Below are positions 16,902 through 26,018 of a stretch of 64,000 nt of DNA, piece after piece. A model generated the notes under the pieces. It was given only the letters and a program-made list of their open reading frames with translations. It made no database searches and had not been told where the DNA came from. Each line of letters starts with the position of its first letter. The stretch's first letter is position 1. This DNA is from Planctomycetota bacterium (GTDB taxonomy: Bacteria > Planctomycetota > Phycisphaerae > UBA1845 > UTPLA1): assembly GCA_016712275.1 (NCBI GenBank), contig JADJRI010000008.1, forward strand, positions 86,401 through 150,400, given 5' to 3'. A program made the translations under genes and the position numbers.

Positions 16902-18572
16902 TGGGTACTTTGAAGTTCCGTCTCCACGACACAATCGGTTGTGACAAGGGGTATTAATTGGTGTGATCCAGTAGTTTCGAAATCCATTAAGTGGATACCC
17001 TTTATCGATTCGGTTCTTTAAGTCATACTCTAACCACTGTCGCACGGTCATCGTGGTTCCCTTAACAATGGCTTCGTTAACATTCCCGGGGCTCTTTGGA
17101 TTAATCGCCTCACATCTGTCAAATAGCCGCTGCATTAGTCTGGGTATTGTGACTGGGCTTTTCTTGGGAACGCCCCAAAGGCTTGAGATAAATCCATTTC
17201 CGGCACCCAATCGCGCGCCGATTTTGGATCCGTACCAGTCAGAGGGTATATCTTCAAGCGTAAAGGCGCTGGCTCCGTCTCCCTCGTCTTTTGCAAGGCC
17301 GGCCAAGGCCATACGCCGAAAAATCTCTTGCTTTATTTCCCAACCATAACCACCTGCTAGCGCCAATAATTCCCCGGAAAATTGGCCAACTCGAGCGCTG
17401 TTAAAAAGATGACCAACATCGATCCAACCGCACTTGCAAGTATAGACAAAGGCATTGTATTTCGAAGTCTTGATATTTCCACCTGGATCAAACCGGAAGG
17501 CAAGTGCTTTTAGATCGAAATACGTCTTGGCTGCGTCTTGAACAGCGAAGAACTGACCCCCAGTTGCAAACCCATTGGTCACAGCAAGTACTGCAATAGC
17601 TGTGGCTTGACCGTGGAAAAATGCGGAATTCGCAGCAAGTATAGTGTTTATTTGTCCAAGTACTTCGTTTGCAGATTGAATATGTTCTCCCGGTTCAGGG
17701 CTTTCTCCAAACGGATCAAAGTAGTTGTTGGGTGCCGACGAACAAAACTGGACTAGATTAGTCCCTCCTGATTCCCCTGAAGGATCCCTCGTCACCCACC
17801 TTCCCAACCTTGGGCTATAATACCGATATCCATAGTAATACAACCCGCGTTCGCCTTCGGCTGCGGCCGAGGGCTGGGCGTCGTAGTATTTCGTCGAGAA
17901 TCGGAACGGGTTGTTGACGTCGAAATTCGCCTGCGCCAACAGGGTGCAACCATAGGGATCATATTCGTAATTGGCTGCGATGAAGCCGGGCGTGATGATC
18001 GGTATGACCCATTCGTCCGGCTCCACTTCATACCAATCGGGATCGCCGTCTTTCCAGGTGACCAACTGCATGACGTTGCCGTTGCCATCGTAGCAATAGA
18101 GAAATGCCGGGTTTTCAGCCAAACCCAGATGCGGCGTGCAATCTTCCATGGCCAAGAGGCCGCTGATGCCGCCGGCCCCTTGGGTGGCCGATTGGACATT
18201 GCCGCTGGCGGCGGCTCCATTCAGGCCGGCGAGATCGAGGCCCCAGGCGTATTTGTGGCGGACGGTTTCCGTCGTGCCGAGAGGCGAGCCGGAAGCATCG
18301 CGCTCCATGATGAGGTTCCAGCCGTCGTAGATGTAGCGAATGTCTTCCACGGCTTCACTTTCGATCCAGTCGTCGCCGTCGTGTGCGTGGGAAACTTTTC
18401 GCACACGGCAAATGTAATCATACCCGCGCGGAGGTTGTTGAGCATGGGGGGCGACCATCTTCGCGAGCGCCGACCGCTTCCTCACGGGCGCGGCTCTGTT
18501 AACGACTCGCTTCGCTCGCCGAAATCGCAAGAATTCTGATCGCCATCGGCTATTGGCGGATGAAATGATCAT
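16899..18572 (-). CDS. Truncated RHS-repeat protein with unrecognised C-terminal (toxin-position) domain
   Basis: The frame gives 557 aa. Residues about 38-290 are the end of an RHS core: VRKVSHAHDG, DIRYIYDGWNLIMERD, NYEYDPYG, YYYGYRYYSPRLGRWVTRDP and FDPFGE. After this hallmark boundary comes a 267-aa variable tail. The first 37 residues are not RHS-like and derive from a dispersed repeat, so the bulk of the RHS shell is missing. The tail has CKCGWIDVGHLFNSA (Cys379, Cys381, His388), WEIKQE and SAFTLEDIPSDWYGSKIGA, which recall DUF4056 from memory. By position it is a polymorphic-toxin effector; activity unknown. Confidence 0.65.
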   Translation of the reverse strand: MIISSANSRWRSEFLRFRRAKRVVNRAAPVRKRSALAKMVAPHAQQPPRGYDYICRVRKVSHAHDGDDWIESEAVEDIRYIYDGWNLIMERDASGSPLGTTETVRHKYAWGLDLAGLNGAAASGNVQSATQGAGGISGLLAMEDCTPHLGLAENPAFLYCYDGNGNVMQLVTWKDGDPDWYEVEPDEWVIPIITPGFIAANYEYDPYGCTLLAQANFDVNNPFRFSTKYYDAQPSAAAEGERGLYYYGYRYYSPRLGRWVTRDPSGESGGTNLVQFCSSAPNNYFDPFGESPEPGEHIQSANEVLGQINTILAANSAFFHGQATAIAVLAVTNGFATGGQFFAVQDAAKTYFDLKALAFRFDPGGNIKTSKYNAFVYTCKCGWIDVGHLFNSARVGQFSGELLALAGGYGWEIKQEIFRRMALAGLAKDEGDGASAFTLEDIPSDWYGSKIGARLGAGNGFISSLWGVPKKSPVTIPRLMQRLFDRCEAINPKSPGNVNEAIVKGTTMTVRQWLEYDLKNRIDKGYPLNGFRNYWITPINTPCHNRLCRGDGTSKYP

Positions 18573-18812
18573 GTTGGAGTTTCGAGTTGCGAGTTTCGGG
18601 TTTCGGGTTTCGAGATTCGGAAAGGGGTGGGCTGAGACCCTTTTGCCTGTTAAGGAGTTGTAAGTCGGGCGGCTCGTTCGTCCTCCGGACGAGGAAGTTT
18701 TTTGGTGGTGCTGTCCAGAGGTTGAAACCTCTGCCGGCGGTCGTTAGCCCTGCCGGGCCGGGATGGTGTGGAGTTTCGAGTGGGGAGTTTCGGGTAACGA
18801 GTTTTGGAGAAA

Positions 18813-18829
18813 GGTGGGCTGAGCCCACC
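18813..18829. repeat. REP-like palindrome, GGTGGGC family
   Basis: GGTGGGC-TGA-GCCCACC, followed by CTAC. The same palindrome with the same flanking TAC/GTA occurs twice at 34881-34943, and a degenerate copy lies at 18625-18640. Confidence 0.65.
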
Positions 18830-18894
18830 CTACTTTTTTGAATCGGTGATTTTCGCGCGATGGTGCGCCGTGCCATGTCGAAGCGGCCTCGGTT

Positions 18895-19026
18895 CGACAC
18901 CCTTGACATCGACATATAACGTCAAGGGCAGGCGGACCGGCTCGCGATGAGGCACAAGACCGGCACCCTTGACAGCGACATTCGACGTCGAGGGCAGGTG
19001 GTCCAGCTCGCGATGGGGATCGAATC
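18895..19026. repeat. Two-unit 66-bp tandem repeat with internal palindromes
   Basis: CACCCTTGACA recurs at 18898 and 18964 (period 66) and GGCTCGCGATGAGG/AGCTCGCGATGGGG recurs in phase. Each unit contains an inverted CCCTTGAC...GTCAAGGG (second unit GTCGAGGG). It could be a protein-binding site array; no gene start depends on it except the YkgJ gene at 19136. Confidence 0.55.
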
Positions 19027-19135
19027 GCAGTGGGGAATGGTTCGCGCGGGAGCTTGCCTGGGGAATGGTATTGCTTCGCAATGGGGTTGTTTTGCGGCGA
19101 TTTTTCGATTGTCGGATTTCGCGTACAATTGCGCC

Positions 19136-19615
19136 ATGGCGAAAACGAAACCGAGCCGACCGGCCGCAAACGAGGCGAGCGACGCGTGGTATGCCGCGGG
19201 GCTGCAATTTGAATGCACCCAGTGCGGGAACTGCTGCACCGGCGCGCCGGGGTATGTGTATGTGAGCGAGACGGAGATCGAGACCATCGCCGCCTTCATC
19301 GGGCGGCCGGGGCAGGGGTTGGAGCGGCATCAGTATCGGCGGGTCGGCCGGGCGATTTCGCTGACCGAGGACAAGGCGACGGGCGACTGTGTTTTTCTCA
19401 AACGCACGAGCGCCGGCAAGAAGATCTGCTCCATCTATCCCGTGCGGCCGCTGCAATGCCGGACGTGGCCGTTCTGGAGCAGCCTGCTTGAATCGCGCGG
19501 GGAGTGGGACGACGCGGCGCGGGACTGCCCGGGCATGAACAAGGGGAAATCGTACGATTTTGTGCAGATTGAAATTCGACGGACCGCGCGCGAGTGGGGA
19601 GATGTGCCGTCGTGA
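19136..19615 (+). CDS. YkgJ-family Fe-S/zinc cluster protein
   Basis: The 159-aa cytoplasmic protein has the complete YkgJ cysteine pattern: FECTQCGNCCTGAPGYVY (about residues 23-40), GDCVFLKR, and KICSIYPVRPLQCRTWPFW. It is followed by a DAARDCPGM segment. Function of the family is not established; members are often annotated as metal-cluster oxidoreductase partners. The ATG at 19136 gives the standard length. Its stop overlaps the GTG start of the next YkgJ gene (GTGA, 19612-19615), indicating translational coupling. Confidence 0.85.
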   Translation: MAKTKPSRPAANEASDAWYAAGLQFECTQCGNCCTGAPGYVYVSETEIETIAAFIGRPGQGLERHQYRRVGRAISLTEDKATGDCVFLKRTSAGKKICSIYPVRPLQCRTWPFWSSLLESRGEWDDAARDCPGMNKGKSYDFVQIEIRRTAREWGDVPS

Positions 19616-20275
19616 CGCCATCGCTTGCCGAGTGTGTGATGCCTGCCGTGGAGAATGACGGCTTTGCGGCCGACATGGCGGCGTTCTATGCGGAGCTGGA
19701 TGCGGCGGTCGCGGGGCACCGGCCGACGTGCTGGAACAAAGGGGCGTGCTGCAAGTTCGGCGAATATGGGCACAAGCTGTATGTTACAAGCGTTGAGCTG
19801 GCGTATTTCGTGCGCGGCGAGCGCGGGCGGTGGCAGCGGCCGACGGGCGAGGCGGCGTGTCCGTATCAATCCGGCGGGGTGCAACGCCCGCGAACATCGG
19901 CCGATGAGGTGTCGCGTTTTCTATTGCGACCCGGCGGCGCAGCATTGGCAGAATGGGGAGTATGAAGTGCAGCTTGCGAAGCTGAAGGCGATCGGCGAGC
20001 GGCACGACGTGGACTACCAATATGTGGAGTGGTTATCGGGGCTCACGGGGATTTCGGAGGTGCTGGGATCGGGGTCGGGAATGGGCTCTAAATTGAGCCA
20101 AGAAATGGGAAAACCGGCCCCGCAATCGTTTGAAGATGAAACTGACATATCGCACGGGCGAGACGCCCATGCTCCCCAAAACATTACCAGTACCGGAGAT
20201 TCACAATCCATTGACCCGCGCGGGCCTGTCGTGATAGAATTGAAGCAGGTCAGAGAAGCTGACTCCCACCGGTAG
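19612..20275 (+). CDS. Second YkgJ-type cysteine cluster protein, frameshifted
   Basis: It starts with GTG at 19612, overlapping the previous stop by 4 bases. The first frame reads WNKGACCKFGEYGHKL and ends ACPYQSGGV; the next frame continues CNAREHRPMRCRVFYCDPAAQHWQ and VDYQYVEWLSGL, so one base is missing near 19880 (GGGGTGCAACG). With the break repaired, the eight-cysteine pattern is complete at about 220 aa. It differs from the first copy in having a His/Asp-rich tail after residue 150. It is probably a partner of the upstream YkgJ protein. Break likely a sequence error. Confidence 0.65.
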
Positions 20276-20357
20276 CGAGGGGCTGCCGTCCGACGGCGGG
20301 GCCTTCCCGCCGCACGCTAAACTCGCACGCCTTTTTCGGTAAATTGAGGTATTGACC

Positions 20358-20567
20358 ATGAAACTCGCGAAGCGACTGTTCCTGATTGTGTTTGCCGCCA
20401 TGACGATTGCGCCTTTCATGGGCTGTGGCGTGGCCACGACCGCCGCCGAAAACAAACGGATGGTGAATCGCGTGGCCGATTTCGATTCGCGAATGCTGGT
20501 GGACGATCTGAGTTTGCTGTTCCAGACGAACCGCAACCTGCGGACCTCGCGATGGATCATCGACTGA
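20358..20567 (+). CDS. Small lipoprotein, 69 aa
   Basis: The ATG at 20358 follows GAGG with 8-base spacing. The signal peptide MKLAKRLFLIVFAAMTIAPFMGC ends in a lipobox-like FMGC, and the remaining 45 residues are charged (MVNRVADFDSRMLVDDLSLLF). No family recognised. Small planctomycete lipoproteins of this kind are common. It is followed 43 bases later by the Rieske gene on the same strand. Confidence 0.65.
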   Translation: MKLAKRLFLIVFAAMTIAPFMGCGVATTAAENKRMVNRVADFDSRMLVDDLSLLFQTNRNLRTSRWIID

Positions 20568-20610
20568 TTCGATCGCCGGCGAGCGGGCCTGCCCCTTCAG
20601 CAGGCGATAC

Positions 20611-20895
20611 ATGCATCAATTGGCGCAGCGGTTTATCGCGGCGGGCGGACACGAGCTGGCGGTTTTTCATCTTTGCGAGCCGGATCGATTCGTGGTCATC
20701 GCCAACAGTTGTCCGCATGCCGGTGGAAATCTGTCGGCGGGCGACGTGGAGGGCAACGTGGTGACGTGTCCTTGGCACGACTGGGCATTTGATCTGGACA
20801 CATCGGCCTGCACGATGAACGAGCAGGTGTGCGTGAAGAAGTATGAATGGAAGGTGGAGGCGGGCGTGCTGTTTGCGAAATTGAGTAATGAATAG
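20611..20895 (+). CDS. Rieske [2Fe-2S] ferredoxin
   Basis: The 94-aa protein contains both halves of the Rieske motif: CPHAGGNLSAGDV and CPWHDWAFDL, each giving one Cys and one His to the 2Fe-2S cluster. Size and sequence fit the soluble NirD/BphF-type Rieske ferredoxins that feed oxygenases or reductases, but no partner enzyme is nearby. The frame is open for a few codons upstream of the ATG at 20611; the chosen start gives the shortest domain that is still complete. Confidence 0.85.
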   Translation: MHQLAQRFIAAGGHELAVFHLCEPDRFVVIANSCPHAGGNLSAGDVEGNVVTCPWHDWAFDLDTSACTMNEQVCVKKYEWKVEAGVLFAKLSNE

Positions 20896-20920
20896 ATGGA
20901 AGGTGTCGTGCCGGCAAACC

Positions 20921-21068
20921 GGGCGCTTACGCTTCCGGCTCGTTTCGGTTCACAGGCGATTGCGCTTTCGGTTCGTTTCGGTTCACAGCAAACGGGCGAT
21001 TGCGCTTTCAGACCGTTTCCGGATCACAGCATCCCGGGCGTTTGCGCTTCCGGCTCGTTTTTGTTCAC
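20921..21068. repeat. Four-copy degenerate tandem repeat, 33-42-bp spacing
   Basis: Units beginning GGGCG.TT.CGCTT and ending GTTTCGGTTCACA start at 20921, 20955, 20994 and 21036, with variable 0-7-base linkers. The array fills the gap between the Rieske gene and the end of the TPR protein gene. Confidence 0.65.
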
Positions 21069-21108
21069 CGGCGGGTCGCCGGTGCCACAATCATATCACC
21101 TTGGCTTG

Positions 21109-22587
21109 TCATCGCGGCATGGCGACTTTGGCGGTTTCGATGAATTCGCGAACGGAATCGTCGTGGGCGACATTCGAGAGATAGGCATCGAGCGTCAACT
21201 TGCCTTCCGCCCGACGGCCGGAGAAGAACTGGACAAAACCGAGAAGGAACTGGGCGTCCGCATCGTCGGGATTGGCGGCGACGTGCTGTTCGAGCATGTG
21301 GCGATGGGCCTCGAAATCCGCGGGGCTGCCATATACGGCGCGGAGATCGAAATCGGAATTGGCCAATGCGGGCGAGCGGGCCACGCCGCGTCGCACGGCA
21401 ATCGACGCATCGCGATATGCGCCAAGGGCATATTCCGCGAGACCGAGGGCGATTCGAACGCCGGCATCCTCGCCGGCGAGCACCACGGCGCGGACATATT
21501 CATCGCGGGCCTTGTCGTAGTCGCCGGACTCAAAGGCGCGGTCGCCGCGGCCGAGGGCTTCGCCGAGGTCGCGGGCAGTGGTTTGGACCTCGGGTGTCAT
21601 GCCCGTGACGCCCTGTGCGGGTGAATCTGCATGCTTGCGGCCGAATTCGTCGAGGGCGTTGGATTGAAGCGCCGACTGGCGGTGGGCCTCCATCTCGCGG
21701 GCGACGGCCTCGGCCTCCTCGATTTCTTCCTGGGTCATTTCGATATCAGTGGAAAGACTTTCGAAGACATCGCCTTCGGAATAGGCGCCGTAGGAGATGC
21801 CGCGGTAAACGCCGAAACCCGTCGTGGGATACAGCGGATATCGATAGGCATAGCCCCCGCCGTAATAGCCGCCGTAGTACGGATAGCCAAAGCCCGTTCT
21901 GCAAACGCCGCTGGAGTAGCGCGTGCCAGGGGTGTGGCCGATGATGGTGTTGCAATTTCGGGATGGGTAGGTGTAGCCGTTGCGAACGTTAATGCCGCGC
22001 ACGGCGCCGACCGGCCGCGGCGAGTTCCAATTGTTGCAACGGGTTTGATTGTTGCCGCCGTGGTTGACGTTGTTGTTTGAATTATTGTGGCCGGACCAAT
22101 ATCCGCGATTGCGGCCGGAGGCGTCGCCGGAGTTTCGGTTGATGGCACTGCCGTTTCGGCCGTAAGCGTTTTCGATGCGATGGCCGTTTGAGTTGGCATT
22201 TGCGTTTACGTTGCGATTGCCCTGGAGGCGTGAGATGCCGGAATTGCGGCCGTAGGTGTTGCCGATGGTCTGCCGCGGCGAGGCCCAGTTGTTGCTAGGT
22301 GGCCGGATTCCGCCGGTGTTGGTGGAGCTTCCGCGATTAACCGCGCCGAGATTCCGACCGCCGAGCGGCTGGCCGGCGCGATAGGTGCTTCTATATGCGC
22401 TGGGGCGGCTGGAGGGACGCGCCATCCGGCCGGAGATTCCCAGGCCGCCGCGATTTACGCCAAAGGAACGGGCGGCGTTGACCGGGCGCGACTGACGCTG
22501 GCCCCTGTTTTGGGCTTTGGCGTCTTCGGCTATCAGAGCAGCGGCCAACAAGGCCGCAAGAGCGAACGCGGGTGGTCGGAGAAACAT
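21109..22587 (-). CDS. Exported Asn/Gly/Arg-rich protein with C-terminal TPR repeats
   Basis: The ATG at 22585-22587 follows AAGGAG at ideal spacing. The 492-aa product has a signal peptide (MFLRPPAFALAALLAAALIAEDAKA), a low-complexity Asn/Gly/Ser/Arg region (about 30-200, with NVNANANSNG), a Gly/Tyr stretch (GYPYYGGYYGGGYAYRYP), an acidic coiled segment, and TPR-type helices from about 340 (RAFESGDYDKARDEYVRAV, IALGLAEYALGAYRDA, DADAQFLLGFVQFFSG). It is probably an envelope scaffold. Function unknown. Confidence 0.7.
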   Translation of the reverse strand: MFLRPPAFALAALLAAALIAEDAKAQNRGQRQSRPVNAARSFGVNRGGLGISGRMARPSSRPSAYRSTYRAGQPLGGRNLGAVNRGSSTNTGGIRPPSNNWASPRQTIGNTYGRNSGISRLQGNRNVNANANSNGHRIENAYGRNGSAINRNSGDASGRNRGYWSGHNNSNNNVNHGGNNQTRCNNWNSPRPVGAVRGINVRNGYTYPSRNCNTIIGHTPGTRYSSGVCRTGFGYPYYGGYYGGGYAYRYPLYPTTGFGVYRGISYGAYSEGDVFESLSTDIEMTQEEIEEAEAVAREMEAHRQSALQSNALDEFGRKHADSPAQGVTGMTPEVQTTARDLGEALGRGDRAFESGDYDKARDEYVRAVVLAGEDAGVRIALGLAEYALGAYRDASIAVRRGVARSPALANSDFDLRAVYGSPADFEAHRHMLEQHVAANPDDADAQFLLGFVQFFSGRRAEGKLTLDAYLSNVAHDDSVREFIETAKVAMPR

Positions 22588-22858
22588 GGCAAGCTCCTTT
22601 GAGGCGGGCGGGAATGGGAATATCGCTTGTATTCGTAGACACATTGTAATTGGGCGTGGTTAGGGGTTTCAAACAAGAATTTTTGGGAGATATTCGTGGG
22701 GGCCGTTCGAGCGGGGATTTGTGGAGAAATGCCGGGATTTTGCGGTTCGGGATGTGCCCTGAATCGGGCCAAGGGCCGTTTTGACTATGTCTCCGTGGTG
22801 GAGAGGAAAGTTCTTTTGGAGTGCATCCATTTCGAAAAAGTGTGCAGCTGATCGAGTA

Positions 22859-24120
22859 TTAGGACGCTGCCGAAACGCCGGCCACATGGCCGCTGCTCCA
22901 GGCCCACTGGAAGTTGTAACCACCTATGCGACCATCCACGTCGCAGATTTCGCCACAGAGAAAGAGGCCGGGGCAGACTCGTGATTCCATGGTGTCGAGC
23001 CGAATTTCCTTCAGGGGCACGCCGCCGGCCGTTACTTCGGCGACGGTAAACCCGCGATCACCGGTGACGGGCAGGCGCATGTTGGTGACGAGGCCGACCA
23101 AAGTTCGGCGGGCTTCACGGGTCAGTGAATTTGCGGGAATCGCTGGATTAATTCCGGCGGTCGTACACAGGGCGACGGCCATGCGCTGCGGTAGGCGGTC
23201 GATGAAAAACTTCGCCAGCCCGGATGTGCCGTGGCGCCGGGCGAATTCGATGATGGCGGCTTCCAGTGATTCGAACGTTTCGCCGGGGAGCCAGTTCATA
23301 AAGAGTGCCGCGCCGGCGTCAGTCTGTTTGGTGGTCAGATAATGTCTGCTGATGTCGAGCACGCCCGGGCCGGAGATGCCGAAATGGGTGCATAGCGTGG
23401 AGTTTGTGAATGCGATGAGGCGCTTGCCGGTGCCGGACCTTAATTCGATCGTCGCGGGCAGCGTCAGGCCGCTGAGCGATCGGATGAAGCAGGCATCGTC
23501 GAGAACGAGCGGCACGAGCGCCGGCAGAATGGCGGCGGTGAGCGAATGGCCGAGCGAGCGGGCGAGCTGGTAGCCGTGGCCGTCGGAGCCGGATTTCGGC
23601 AGGCTGCGGCCGCCGGTGGCGAGTATGACTTTTCGCGCGACGAGTTCGCCGAATGGGCCGCTTATCTGGAATGCCATTTTCGGCACTGCCGACTTGTTCG
23701 ATCCGTTCGACGCGCGCGGGGAAGCGTCTCGACGCCGACCTCTTCAGCGCGGAGGAGCGCCCGACAGGATGGTGGCCGCTCGATTCGACGTGGGAAAGAG
23801 TTTTCCGGTGTCTCGCGTTTCAGGGCAACGCCCTGTTCGCGAAAGAACTCGACGGTTTTCGCGACATCAAATCGACGGAGCACTTTGCGTATGGCGGCCG
23901 GCGTCGATCCGGCAAACGCGGACTCATCGACTTCGTCGTGCGTCACGTTGCACCGTCCGCCGCCGGCGACGAGGATTTTTGCGCCGAGCTTCGTCGCGCC
24001 GTCGAGGGTCACGACGCGCATGTTACAACTTCGTTGCAAAGCCGTTCGGCCGGCCCAGATGGCGGCCATGAGCCCGGCCGCACCGGCTCCGACCACTGCA
24101 ATGTCTGTATCGAACTTCAC
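22859..24120 (-). CDS. NAD(P)/FAD-dependent oxidoreductase, BaiN/HI0933 family, frameshifted
   Basis: A GTG start (24118-24120) gives VKFDTDIAVVGAGAAGLMAA, a Rossmann dinucleotide motif, then GAKILVAGGGRCNVTH, the family signature. The C-terminal frame (to 22859) has VILATGGRSLPKSGSDGHGY, FTNSTLCTHFGISGP, TAGGVPLKEI and GLFLCGEICDVDGRIGGYN, all HI0933-type. Between about 23690 and 23850 the sequence TGKLFPTSNRAATIL lies in a different frame from both neighbours, so at least two single-base shifts separate the halves. The family binds FAD and reduces unsaturated or flavin-related substrates. The breaks are probably assembly errors. Confidence 0.8.
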
Positions 24121-24225
24121 GCAGGCAGCATTCCGAACCCTTCGTGCGGCGTCAAGGCGCGGGTGCCAAAATGGCTGAATCAGAATAAGATTGACCAACG
24201 GTTTCAATTGAAAGGAGCCATGCCG

Positions 24226-25897
24226 ATGCCGGAGAACTCCCCCGCTTTCGCGCTACGATCAAGCAAAACAACATTGCTCACGATGACGGCGATGGTCATT
24301 GCAGTCGTGAACGCGAGCTACATTTATGCCCAAGCGCGCGCGGCGACCGCGGATCCCGAGGACCAGGCGGCATCCGGAATTGGCAGCGCTGTGGCCCGCA
24401 TCGAAACGCCGGTTCGGGATTTTGGAAGAATCACGCCGAGTGCGAGTCTTCAAACCGATTTTTCCATTGGGAACGGCGGCACGATTCCCCTCGAAATCCT
24501 TCGCATAGAGCCGACGTATGGCTGTGCGATTGTTGGCGATCCGCCCAAGTTTATACCGCCGGGCGAATCGCGGACGCTGACATTGAAACTCGACCCGGCG
24601 ACCCTTCGTGGATTCTTCGACAAGCAGATCGTCGTGACCACCAGCGATCCAACGAATTCGACGCTGATTCTTCGTATGCGCGGCGAGATGCGCCGGATCA
24701 TCGAGGTCTCACCGCCGGCGGCCGGCTTCGGGAAGAGCGAGCCGCATGAATTGCGAGAGCGCGTTCTTACGATCTCGAACGGGTCCTCCGAGCCATTCAC
24801 CGTCGCGACTGGAGCGCCCATCGCCAGCAGCGCCCTTTGTATTTCAATTGATCGAGACGGTGCGCGGCCGTGAGTACAAGCTGTTTGTCAACACGCGGCC
24901 GCCCTATCGCACGGGGGCGATTCGGTCCGACGTGATGCTGCGCACGAACATCGAATCTCAAATGGAGATTTTCGTCAGCGCGTATGCCATTGTTCCCGCC
25001 GATTTTGAGATGACGCCGCCGACCATTCCGATTCCGCCCATTCTTCAGGATGGCGAAGCGGCCTCGCTGCCATCGATTCAGATTTTGAACTTCAGCAACT
25101 ATGGCAAGAAGCCGATCCGCGTCACCGGCGCGACGTGCAGCGATTCCACGGTGAATGCCAGTGTGTTCGAGGTGATCGCCGGCAAGCAATATCGCGTGAC
25201 GGTGGAGCTTCCGCCGCGCTATCGGGCCGGGGGGACCGATCATTTTGTGACGCTGATCACGGATGATGAGGCGCATCGAGCGATCGAGATTCCGATCGGC
25301 CAGCAGGCGGCCCAGGCGCGGCATGCACAGGCCGCGGCGCCCGCGGCGACGCAACCGACCCAAACGGCAGCCGGCGCGAAGAAGAAGTTTCCGGCACTTG
25401 AGCTGATCGGCAAGGCGGCGCCGCCCATCGCGCTCACCACGCTCGACGGCGCGCCGGTGGGCAACCCGGAGTTTGAATTTCACCCGGCGACGGTGCTTAA
25501 TTTTTTTGCGGCGAACTGCCCGTATTGCAAGCGGCAGATTCCCAAAGTGGAGGCGCTGCGGGCGAAGTATGAGAGCCTTGGCGTGCGCTTCGTGAATGTG
25601 TGCGAAACGATGCGAACGCCGTTTACGCCCGATCAGGTGCGGGGGGTGATGGCCGACCTCAGCGCGAATCTCGAAATCGCGATGGATGCCGGAAATCGAT
25701 ACGGCCGATCATATCATGTCACGGGTTTTCCGGTTCTGTTCGTGGTGAAGCCGGACGGCACGATCGACCACGCGGTTTCGGGCGACAAGGCAAACCTGGT
25801 TCAGATGATCGAGGAAAAGCTGGATGCGCTGATCAGCGAGGGGGCGGTGGCCAAGTCACCGGCGGAGGATGGGCCGACGAGCCGGCCAGCGAGTTGA
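24226..25897 (+). CDS. DUF1573-repeat protein fused to TlpA-like thioredoxin domain, frameshifted
   Basis: The start at 24226 is preferred over 24220 because AAAGGAG (24211-24217) is 8 bases away rather than 2. An N-terminal anchor (TTLLTMTAMVIAVVNASYIYA) is followed by DUF1573 modules (DFGRITPSASLQTDFSIGN; GCAIVGDPP), further beta-sandwiches and a C-terminal redoxin domain with NFFAANCPYCKRQIPKVE (CPYC active site) and cis-Pro in VTGFPVLFVV. The frame changes near 24830, where APIASSALC must become APFVFQLIETVRG. The product is an envelope thiol-disulfide protein. About 556 aa when repaired. Confidence 0.75.
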
Positions 25898-26018
25898 GGT
25901 GGTGCCAGGCGGGCACTTGCTACGCTCGGTTGGGTTGGTGCGGTTGAAGGATTTGGCATGGTGCCACTTGTGTGACATTAATAGAAAGTCCCCATTTTGG
26001 CCTTAAGGGAATATTTCG

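Larger units (their letters stand above)
18573..19135. other. 563-base repeat-rich intergenic region
   Basis: No gene is supported. It contains two runs of GTTTCGAG/GTTTCGGG words (18577-18620, 18771-18806), a half and a full copy of the GGTGGGC palindrome (18625-18640, 18813-18829) and a two-unit 66-bp tandem repeat (18895-19026). Confidence 0.6.
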
